A stretch of DNA of 64,000 nt from assembly GCA_031213475.1 (NCBI GenBank), contig JARUPZ010000010.1, positions 9,470,417 to 9,534,416 on the forward strand, in the 5' to 3' direction. This DNA is from Nereocystis luetkeana. Its lineage: Eukaryota > Sar > Phaeophyceae > Laminariales > Laminariaceae. The position numbers and the translations under genes were made by a program. Shown here one piece after another: positions 54,536 to 62,685 of this stretch; position 1 is the first letter of the stretch; every line of letters starts with the position of its first letter. Below the pieces are notes generated by a model. That model was not told the DNA's origin, searched no databases, and saw only the letters and a program-made list of their open reading frames with translations.

Positions 54536-55086
54536 TTAACGCACATTAGGGACTACGAGGAACGACGGCATACACCCAACTATTATAGAAGTAAACACCT
54601 CGAAGTGCTCCTTCCACAATGGAAAATCTTCTAATTTTCCACTAAACTTCGGAACCGACTGCTTCATGCTTCCAAATTCGCGCGAGTCAACGTCAGCCCT
54701 AAGGCTATCTGCGCTCATACTCGTACTACTCCCAGGCAGACCTACTACCTCACCAAGAAAGAGCTGGTTTTCTGCCTCTGGAGCTGACACCCCTCACTTC
54801 CCCGGAACTATTTGCGGTCCCGACCCGATCACCAGTAACCACCAGACCCAAGCTCACGAACCGAAGTGTATCTTCGATCCATTTCTTCGAACATCAGATC
54901 TTCGATCCATTTCTTCGAACATCAGATCTGCGTTCTCAATAGGTCATCGTCTTGACGTCGCAATTCCCGGTTGCTCTTGCGTCGATCTTGTTCTTTCTTT
55001 CGGTCGTCCACCAGCTTCCTCAAGAGACCGGCCAGGTCATCCAACACGAACGCCCCGTCCGGTTCGGATCCACCACCCGGCATCAT
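54536..55086 (-). pseudogene. Copia gag N-terminal half (minus copy)
   Basis: ATG at 55086/55083 begins a frame parallel to the plus copy (LDDLAGLLRKLVDDRKKEQD). It is stopped near 54928 by a 28-bp tandem duplication (54872-54899 and 54900-54927) that is absent in the plus copy. It resumes at 54536-54790 with SVPKFSGKLEDFPLWKEHFE, the conserved K-F-x-G-x-x-D-F-x-x-W start of copia gag. Confidence 0.8.
54872..54927. repeat. 28-bp tandem duplication in copia gag
   Basis: Two perfect copies of a 28-bp unit beginning CTTCGATCCATTTCTTCGAA. Not a multiple of three, hence a frameshift. Confidence 0.95.
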
Positions 55087-55134
55087 CAAGCGGTTCGCTC
55101 GAACAATACCGAATAGCGATGATATGCGAGGTAT

Positions 55135-55153
55135 GGATCCGCTCCAACAGCCA
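55135..55153 (-). other. Primer-binding-site candidate of the copia family
   Basis: The minus strand reads TGGCTGTTGGAGCGGATCC. The plus copy has TGGCTGATAGAGCGCATCA at 48044. Both follow TAGTG, the apparent LTR end. The primer tRNA was not determined. Confidence 0.45.
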
Positions 55154-55337
55154 CACTAGAGGCAGCTAGCTAACCAATGAATGTTTTGCCACAGCCAACA
55201 CTATAGGCTGTAAACTAGAAGATAATTTAAGATAGATGTTGTATTTCTTTGGTCGACCCGGAAAGAAGTAAACACATTATGTCATGCAGGGGGAAAGGGG
55301 GAGTGAGAAGTCAGGACGAACACCGGGTGTTGTGATA

Positions 55338-55442
55338 TTAAGGGGGGGCATAGTTAATAGGACCAAATATTGATAGTAAAAATTGTTAAATATATAGTTT
55401 TTTATGTATACCATAGGTTCTATTCACTACGGCCCCCCGTAG
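55338..55442. mobile_element. MITE-1 copy 10
   Basis: TTAAGGGGGGGCATAG on the left after TA (55336-55337). The right terminus is CTACGGCCCCCCGTAG. It probably lies within the 5' LTR of the minus copia copy, at a different position from copy 8. Confidence 0.85.
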
Positions 55443-55460
55443 CAGTAGTACCTACCGTAC

Positions 55461-56027
55461 TGACCGATAGGGGTAACACATCGATAGTTCACCAGCCCAG
55501 GGTAATCCTTATTACGACGAGAGTCCTTTTTTCTTGGAAGCTTGGTTTCCCAAGGAAAAAAAATCCTCTTCAGAATGAGCCGTATACGAGGGTAGGGTGT
55601 CTTGTTTTGAGCTTTTCTGTTATGTGCGCATGTGGGTGTCGTCATGGTTCAACAGTTTTTCGGCTACGTTTGTCGACCGCGCTCAACGCACACGGCACCA
55701 ATTTCAGTCCAGGTGGGAACTCTGCACGCACACACGAAATAATCTCGTTCTGGTACGGGGTCAGCTCGTTCACAGTTAGTAGTTGGTCGAGCTACTGGAG
55801 GTGCGGCAACGTGTGTAGGCCCGTGGCTTTGCCATGGGTGAAAAAAACAGGACCAACCACCGTAGAATATCAGAGTATTACGTAACGGTTTTAGTCTTTT
55901 GAGAAACCCAACTCTGTGGGTACTTGTAGGCAGACTGTGCCTGTCAACAGCAACGTTCGGGCCACATGCTGCAGTTGGTGCTGTCAGGCCCACCCTCCTA
56001 CCGATGAAGGAATGGAGAGGCAGGCGA
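55461..56027. other. Unassigned DNA
   Basis: A small AT-rich hairpin (CTTGGAAGCTTGGTTTCCCAAG region, 55533-55557) and an open minus frame (55664-56137) ending in a Cys run produced by a (CAG)n tract at 56050-56066. Confidence 0.35.
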
Positions 56028-56615
56028 AGATCTGCTGTAGATGTTGCACAGCAGCAGCAGCAGTAGGAGTGGTGGCACCTGCGACGAGAAAAGCTCTGGT
56101 GAACACATGCCCGCGGTTGTATATTTTTCGTCTTCAAATTATGAGTGCGGAACCAGGAAATAAATGCGGAACAAAATCGAATACAGGTACGTGTACAAGG
56201 GTTTCAAGGGTTAAACCGACACAAGCCGAGCGTACAGCGACGCTGACCCTGGCTTCGTGTGTCCTATTGCTACTGCTGCTGCTGCTGCTGTTTGCTGCCG
56301 GAGGAGCTCCGCTGTAAATGTCGTACATCAACAGTAGTGGTGGCACCTGCTACGATAACCTTTTTCTGTTGGACAAAACGAGTCAGGTGCAGATTTTTCG
56401 TATTCATTTATGCGAAGTTTTGAGTTCGGAACCAGGAGACACACGACAAAATCGAGTCCGTGTACACAGGGTTCAAGGATGCAAACGCTGACCCTGGCCT
56501 CGTGTGTCCTACTGCTACCGCTGTTGCTGTTTTGCAGCTGGTTTGCTGCTGGAGAAGCTCCGCGGTAGATGTCGTACATCAGTTGTAGTGGTGGCAAGAA
56601 GCTCTTTTCTGTTAG
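56028..56615. repeat. Tandem repeat, units of about 270-280 bp
   Basis: The series ATGTCGTACATCA, GTAGTGGTGGCACC, TTTTTCGTATTCA, GGAACCAGGA, ACGCTGACCCTGGC, TCGTGTGTCCTA, (CTG)n and GCTCCGC recurs in order, once complete at 56070-56340 and again at 56340-56600, with a partial unit before. Minus frames encode related peptides (LMYDIYSGAPPAAN and LMYDIYRGASPAAN, then RTHEARVSV), plus frames a Leu run from (CTG)n. It is unclear whether it is coding. Confidence 0.8.
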
Positions 56616-56890
56616 ACAAAACATTTCAAGTGAAAAAAATTCGTCTTCAAAATTATTTGAATTTCACATACGTATTTTTTTTTTCTTCTTCTTTTTTCTT
56701 TATTTTCATTTTTTCATTTAAGATTTTTTGTATTTTTTTATTGTCTCGTGCTCTAATTTTTCCGGTCTTGCTTGTGTTGTTGTGTTCTCGTACCCGGTAC
56801 GCTGTCACTTCTCTTGCTTGACACTTGAGGATCTGGACGGACACTGGGTGTGCCGATGAAGCTGGGTAGAAAGGGCCATTTAATGTCAAG
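56616..56890. other. Unassigned AT-rich DNA
   Basis: T-rich stretch (56668-56745) with no supported gene. Confidence 0.4.
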
Positions 56891-56959
<69 letters not shown>

Positions 56960-56960
56960 T
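56891..56960. repeat. (CAA)n microsatellite
   Basis: About 22 CAA units. The Gln run in one frame (56850-57077 plus) is a by-product. Confidence 0.98.
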
Positions 56961-57576
56961 GTACGTAGATGCTCGTTCGTGTTGGTTCCGCGCCAGACAG
57001 AACAATCTCATCTATACTCGCCCAGAATGATGCATCGCAGATATGACTACCGCAGGCCCCTCATTGCGACCAATTGATATATACCTGGTGGGAAAAAGCT
57101 AAAAAAAGCACGTCAGCTGTCAGCTGTGAGTCCAACCGATCAGCCGATACTCAGCCTTTCAACTTGCGTGAACCGTTCGCGCGGTTTTCATTATTCCCTC
57201 GGCGATTGACTCCTGGCCGGTGACTCCCCTGGATGCTGTCAGGGTCGACGAGACGAATATTATTTTTGCAGCAGACTCGATTTCCAATTGACTTTGGCCA
57301 GTACGATTTCGTGTACTGAAACAACAGCAGATCGACACGCGAAGGCCGGGGCACACAAGAATCGACAATTAATTGGTTTACATGTAGTATTATACTTTTC
57401 AAACAGAACAAACGTCACAGGCACACCAAGACCCAAGACACTGCAATTATTTATTTATTTTTAAGTCATCACTTTTACTTTCCAGCCTTATTTACTCGTG
57501 GGAAGTTTTACCCTCAGCGATCTTCTGGACAAGCCGTGGTCACAGGTGTCGCCCCTTTTCCCCCCCGGTACGTGCC
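56961..57576. other. Unassigned DNA
   Basis: Minus frames 57151-57411 without motif. A short imperfect palindrome of CAGCTGTCAGCTGTGAG at 57113-57129. Confidence 0.35.
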
Positions 57577-57785
57577 TTTATTTTTTTTCGCGCATAGGGT
57601 TCAGCATTCCCACTGCTCGTCGATTTTCATCGAATGTAGCTAATTCACGCTCTCGCGCTTTCCGCCAATCATTTTTTTATGCAAGAAAAAGTCCCTACCA
57701 ACGAGCATGCACTCGGTGGGACTCGAACCCACGAAATTGATCTTGATAAACACGCGGACCTCCTACCAAGCCACCGGGGGCGCAT
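57577..57785 (-). mobile_element. tRNA-derived SINE, family B, copy 2
   Basis: The minus strand has a tRNA-like head: TGGCTTGGTAGGAGG (box A) near 57772-57758 and GGGTTCGAGTCCC (box B) near 57729-57717 with a GTGGG/CCCAC T-stem. The acceptor halves pair only partly and the anticodon arm does not fold well, so it is not a working tRNA. The body continues to CGACGAGCAGTGGGAATGCT and ends in an A-rich tail (complement of TTATTTTTTTTCGCGC). Shares body with 2785-2980. Confidence 0.75.
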
Positions 57786-57844
57786 TCCCTGCTAATTTGA
57801 ACCCGCATTACATAAAAACTTGATAATACTATTAATAATACTCG

Positions 57845-58726
57845 GTGTATATTCAACATCTGGACGCCTCCTCTCAGAAGTTTGCCTCAATTCTGAAGGA
57901 CTGCGGCAACCGGTCGCCAGACCACATGCGAGCATGCTTCAAACGGTTCGGCCCGGAGTTGTATGATAGGACGACCGCCCCCCTTAGCCTTAAAGTCCGA
58001 ATGCTGAAGGCCGAGGTGATTGAGACCCTGCTGTACGGGTGTGTGACGTGGACCCTCAGAGCGGAACACTTTGCCAAGCTTCGAACGGCTCACCACCAAG
58101 TCCTGTTGCGAGTCATTGGCTTCCAGCGCCGACTTCGTACTGACCATGCCACCCTCTCGTACGCGAAGGCCCTCAAGATGACACGTTGCGAGAGCATCGA
58201 AACGACCATTCGCAAACGGCGGCTCTTCTTTGCGGGGGGCGTGGCACGGCAAAGCAAGGAGCGATTACCCAATCGGGTAATGCTCGGGACGATAGCTGGT
58301 GGGGAGAACCCGAGACCAGGCGGACAGTGTAAGACTTGGCATAGATGCATAGTCGAAGACCTTAGGGAGTTCCGAGCCACCGAAGGGTCAACGGAAGTTG
58401 CCCCCTTGGTGTTTGGAGTTGAGACCGCGTTGTGGTCCACAGCAGCCAAAAAGGCGGGGAAGTGGTACCGGGGGATCCTTGAAGCAGCCGAACGGTTCAT
58501 GGTGAGGTGGCACGAGGCTGAGGCTGAGATGAGTAGACAGCGCCGCGCATCCGCCGTGGATGGTGCCCAAAGGAACGGGGGGGGAGGGGGCAACAGGAGA
58601 AGTGGCATAAAGCCCGACCGAGTGAATGCGGAGAGGGGGGGGAACAGGAGGGGTAGAAGGGAAACGGCGGTAGACGAAAGTAGGAAGGAGATGGCAGACA
58701 GGGTAGCAAGGCACCAAGTCGACTAG
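57845..58726 (+). pseudogene. LINE ORF2 C-terminal part
   Basis: A frame of 293 codons with no internal stop and TAG at 58724-58726. From about residue 25 it follows the post-RT region of LINE-type proteins: APLSLKVRMLKAEVIETLLY and GCVTWTL (the Y-G-C/S-x-x-W-x-L segment seen after the RT thumb in many LINE ORF2 proteins), then a basic helical region (ESIETTIRKRRLFFAGGVAR; compare RRLRWFGHVxR), then a Gly/Arg-rich end. Endonuclease and RT catalytic motifs are absent through 5' truncation. The apparent start Met is not the original one. Confidence 0.75.
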
Positions 58727-58806
58727 GAAGTAGAATATGACCATACTACTAGTGCTACCAACTGGTGCAGCTGGCTCGAACGTGGTCTTCCCTTGTCTTC
58801 TCTTTT

Positions 58807-58808
<2 letters not shown>

Positions 58809-58846
<38 letters not shown>

Positions 58847-58856
58847 CTCTCTTGCG
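58809..58856. repeat. T homopolymer, 48 bases
   Basis: Uninterrupted T-run inside the LINE 3' UTR. The other LINE copies have only short A-rich equivalents here, so it expanded in this copy. Confidence 0.95.
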
Positions 58857-59627
58857 CTGACTCTCCGTGATTTTCATTTCATTTTTTCTCTTCCTCTTCC
58901 TTTTCTGATTGATAAGCCGTACTCAAGGAGCCGTGTGGCGTGGTTGGAAGACGAACCTGCTCTGCTCGGCTCGTATTGTCTGACGCCAAGGGGCTGGGCA
59001 TAGTTGACGAACGCAGGGCGGAGACGGCAGTCTGGGTAGCAAGGTACCAGGCGGATTAGCAGGGAGAACCTGGCTATACTACTCGTACCACAAGCTGCTG
59101 CCGCCACCTAGAAGGTGCTTTGGGCTTTGGTCTGCCTGTTATTTCCCCTTTGTTATTTTTCCTTGTTACTTTCTCCTTGGTTCTTTGTCTTACTCTGTTC
59201 ACAAGCAGTGGTGTCTTTTGTTATTTCTTCTTTTTTCCAGCTCGTTCTTTTTCAAGTGTAGGCCACCTCGCCTGCGGGGGGGGGGGCACGACAGATTGTT
59301 TCTCTTAGATTTTGCTTTCATTTTTCTTCTTTTTCTTTTTCGACTTGTCTACCTTGTTTTGTTTTCTCTTTGATTGTTTCTTTTCGTTTCACTATTTCAT
59401 AGATTGCGTATGTCGTGCCTGTCGTATCTAGTATGATGACATGGCTTTGCATTGCCCACTGCAGTTCACACTGCACACGTGGCAACGTAGTATCTCTGTG
59501 GCGTAGCTTTGTGACCACAGAACTTGTATCTCTTCTAGGATGGAAGAATCGGCACGGACACTGGTTGTGCTGGATGTCGACGGGTAGAAAGAACGGTTTA
59601 ATGTGAAGAACACACACACACACACAG

Positions 59628-60049
59628 ACCGAAGGGTTATTGCACTTTTTACAGTTTTATACAAATGAAACCTAATATAATTAACCGAAAGCACTAAATA
59701 AATGAGTCTGAAGCTGTCAATTTGAATGTATGAAACGATTCGAACTCGTGGTGTACAGATACTAATCGTGCTAATATTGTTATCGAATCAACCAGGTAAG
59801 ATTCAATAACACGAAGACTATCCCAGTACTATGAATCTACTTGCAATATCAACACGTAGCTGAACACGAGATTATCCCAGGACTATGAATTTACTCGCAA
59901 TATCAACTCGTAGCTGAACACGAGCTTCCACCACCAGTACGAGACACGGAGCGCCAAGAGGCAGAGGGCAGAGGCGCACGCCGGGCGCCTCGCACCAACT
60001 AGTACGAGTGTAGCTCCTACTACTTCTTCTGCTGTGAGTGAACCGCTAT
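59628..60049. other. Unassigned DNA with a local duplication
   Basis: CCCAG(G/T)ACTATGAATTTACT...CGCAATATCAAC...GTAGCTGAACACGAG occurs twice (about 59822-59867 and 59876-59921), a tandem repeat of about 53 bp. No gene. Confidence 0.5.
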
Positions 60050-60412
60050 TATGAGAAGAGTGGATGCTGGAGCTCGAATCCCACCTGTGGTGGAACTGTC
60101 GAGCATATGGTTTTATTTACACAAATAAGTAATACCAGCCAGCGTGTAAACGAAATACCAGCACCTTTTATTTAGTAGTACTAAGTGTCGTGTGTAGGCG
60201 CAATTCGATACGAGTCGACGAGGAAAGAAAGGGCTGAATGAAGTTTTCGCGCCATAAAAATGCAAGGCGAGAGCCGTCGTGGTGGGGAGGAAGGAGCTGG
60301 GAGAATAGCCTGCTGTATTAGCAACCCGGATCGAAGTTACGACTATTAATAGGAAGGAGAGAGAAAATAAGAGAGAATATGAGAAATGGGACGTGAAAAA
60401 AAAGGTAGGCCT
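60050..60412 (+). mobile_element. SINE-A, old copy
   Basis: A box-B-like GCTCGAATCCCACC at 60070-60083 is followed by a body with GGCGCAATTCGATACGAGTC, GCCATAAAAATGCAAGGC, AGCCTGCTGTATTAGC and GAAGGAGAGAGAAAATAAG, each parallel to copies 1 and 2. The head is largely decayed. Confidence 0.6.
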
Positions 60413-60495
60413 GTATCTAAGAAATATTGAGGCTCAGATTGGGAAAATACAAAACTAGGGCTGTGGCCAAAATCAGGTATGCTTGCTCCATTTGT

Positions 60496-60914
60496 GTGTG
60501 TGCGTGGTGTGTTCTTCACATTAAACCGTTATTTCTACCCATCGACATCCAGCACAACGATTGTCCGTGCCGATTCTTCAATCCTAAAAGCCGGTCGCCC
60601 CGGTGGTTCAAGTGGTTAACCTCGAATTCTACTTGTTTGAGTCCTGGGTTCGAGCCCCAGGAGGGTCGGACTTTGACTTTATTTGCAAAAATAAAAAAAG
60701 GGATTCAATTGTTGAGAGCGCCTTGCAGCGTGGGTAGGCACAATTCGATGCGAGTCGACGAGGGAAGAAAAGGCTGAAATCTTCTCGCGATAAAAATGAA
60801 GGCACGTACCGTAGCGGGAAGGGGGGAGAAGAGCCTGCTACGTGTCCCCGGATCTAAGTTACGAGTCGGAAGGAGAGAGAGAAGAAGATGTGCGAAGATA
60901 ATGAATGGGATGAG

Positions 60915-60953
<39 letters not shown>

Positions 60954-61200
60954 AGAGCGATCACAAAGCTACGCCACAGAGATACTACTGAGCTTAAGCT
61001 TTATTTTTACCAATCCGCCGGAGGATAAAAAAAAAAAAAAAAAAGCCACGTACCAGGTAACTGGTACCAGGTATGCAGTAAGCACAGCAGTGGGCAATGC
61101 AATGCCCTGTCATAACAACAACAAACTAGATACGACCGGCACGACATACACATTCTATGCAATGAAGAAATGAAAGGAAACAATCGGAGAGGAAAATAAA
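60496..61200 (-). mobile_element. LINE 3' tail fragment interrupted by SINE-A
   Basis: Starts at a CA-rich 3' end (TGTGTGTGTGCGTGGTGTGTTC). It runs to 60587, is interrupted by SINE-A (60588-60951), and resumes ATCACAAAGCTACGCCACAG to about 61200. Words equal those at 3770-3960 and 5440-5516. Contains an A-run at 61028-61044. Confidence 0.75.
60588..60951 (+). mobile_element. tRNA-derived SINE, family A, copy 2 (full length, poly-A)
   Basis: Head GCCGGTCGCCCCGGTGG with box A at about 60606-60620 and box B GGTTCGAGCCC at 60647-60657. The body is nearly identical to 5520-5869 and ends in a 37-base A-tract (60915-60951). The long pure A-tail and good match suggest the younger copy. Inserted in a LINE tail, as copy 1 is, but at a different base. 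Confidence 0.85.
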
Positions 61201-61604
61201 AGGGCAAAGGCCAAAATCAGGTATACCTGATCCGTTTGTGCCAAAATCAGTCACATACTAAAACCAAGTAACAACGCCAGCCTCGAGCGGTGGTCTGTCC
61301 ATGAAAATGTCCGGTAAAAAAAATGTGTAAAGCATAAAGCGTGCCACATGGCCTCCAAATCTGCATTGTTTTGTTTGGTGAAAGGTGTACACTTCGTTCG
61401 TTTCGCCACGGCGGGGGCGCCAAGAGTATATCTGGCGCCCGCCCCCCGTTGACAGCTTTTAATCTTCTAGGCCGTCCTCGCGGAACCGCCTGCTCGGCAC
61501 GAAATTATCATGTCCTAACGAACCTGAGACCACCTCGACGCGGGGTGGGGCAGGCAAAGACCATGGTGATGTATCGACTGCAGCAGTGGCCATGAAAAAC
61601 AACA
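61201..61604. other. Unassigned DNA with GCCAAAATCAG words
   Basis: GCCAAAATCAG at 61210 and 61240. The first extends to the near-palindrome GCCAAAATCAGGTATACCTG. No gene supported. Confidence 0.4.
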
Positions 61605-62685
61605 CACAGAGTGTGTGTGTTCTTCACATTACACCGTTCTTTCTACCCGTCGACATCCAGCACAACCAGTGTCCGTGCCGATTCCACATCACGACAACTA
61701 TTAAATAACTGAAGCGCACACCCTTAAGAAGAAAAAGTGAAACCAACGTACGCATGCATGCAAGTGTAAATACGTACTTTTACATACGACGTGTACGAGT
61801 ACAGAGTTTATACGTCAATACTGAAGAATTTCAACCGAGGGAGGGCAGACGCATATACGCAGAGAAAAAAACAGTGGACGTATGGCCTTTCTGATTCGTT
61901 CAAAGTTGGCCAAAATCAGTTGAAAGCTAGACAGAGTAGAAAAGAACAGGTGTATCTTGGCATTTAGAGCCAAAATCAGTTACAATGCCAGCTTGGCCAA
62001 TAACAGGGCTCCTGGGGTGTGTTTTGTACTTGTTTTTAGAATGTAACTGATTTTGGCCGGAAAGTCGCCAGGTATACCTGATTTTGGCAAAAACCCAAAA
62101 TGAAACAAAGACAAATCGAAAGAGAAAAAGAAAAAAATGAAAGAAAAACTAGAAGAAACAATATGTCGTGCCCCCCCCCTGCAGGAGAGGTGGCCAACAC
62201 TTCCAAAAGAACGAGCTGGAAAAAAAAGGGAAAAATAACAAAAACACCACGCTGCTTGTAAACAGAGTAACACAAAGAACCAAGGAAATAATACGAAAGG
62301 GGAAATAACAGGCAGACCAAAGCCCAAAGCACCCTCCAGGTGGCGGCAGCAGTTTGTGGTACGAGTATTATTAGTATAGCCAGGTCCTCCCTGTCACTCC
62401 GCCTGGTACCTTGCTACCCAGACTGCCGTCTCCGCCCTGCGTTCGTCAACTATGCCCAGCCCCTTGGCGTCAGACAGTACGAAACGAGCAGAGCAGGTTC
62501 GTCATCCAACCACGCCACACGACTCCTTCAGTACGGCTTATCAATCAGAAGAGGAAGATAAATAAATAGATTGAAAATCACGGAGAATCAGCGCAAGGAA
62601 GAAAAAAACAAAACAAAAAGAGAAGACAAGGGAAGACCACGTTCGAACCAGCTGCACCAGTTGGTGGCACTAGTAGTATGGTCAC
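61605..62685 (-). mobile_element. LINE right-edge copy, 3' UTR, with an inserted block
   Basis: 3' terminus at the left (GTGTGTGTTCTTCACATTAC at 61607-61626). Tail words run to about 61687. A foreign block of about 400 bp (61690-62092, containing the hairpin element) follows. The UTR resumes at about 62095 and matches 3985-4570 closely to 62685. Confidence 0.8.
61969..62057. mobile_element. Hairpin MITE with GCCAAAATCAGTTACA ends
   Basis: 89 bp with a perfect 16-bp terminal inverted repeat (left GCCAAAATCAGTTACA, right its complement). It lies in the block that interrupts the LINE 3' UTR. The same GCCAAAATCAG word occurs at 60466, 61210, 61240, 61909 and, inverted, at 62078-62088, suggesting nested or multiple elements. 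Target duplication not identified. Confidence 0.65.

Larger units (their letters stand above)
49845..55460 (-). mobile_element. Ty1/copia retrotransposon, minus copy, nearly full length
   Basis: Reading leftwards: 5' LTR (about 55460-55156), primer-site-like TGG at 55153, gag, CCHC knuckle, protease, pre-integrase, integrase, RT, RNase H, polypurine tract, partial 3' LTR. The order with integrase before RT is diagnostic for copia. Frames are broken by many indels, a 28-bp tandem duplication, a MITE-1 and a (TAA)n tract. The plus copy at 47621-49840 is the same family in opposite orientation and abuts its 3' end. Confidence 0.85.
57845..59627 (+). mobile_element. 5'-truncated LINE, plus copy, with (CA)n 3' end
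   Basis: Carries the C-terminal ORF region (to 58726) and a 0.9-kb 3' UTR with a T-run of 48 (58809-58856). It ends at AATGTGAAGAACACACACAC. Coding homology to the minus copy begins near 57915, so most of the RT is missing, as expected of 5'-truncated LINE insertions. Other copies: 3720-5392, 5396-6085, and 61605 to the window end, all minus. Confidence 0.85.

Noticed and set aside
57713..57785. Functional tRNA gene on the minus strand
   Set aside because: Boxes A and B are present but the acceptor and anticodon stems do not pair well, and the body continues into a repeated SINE sequence.
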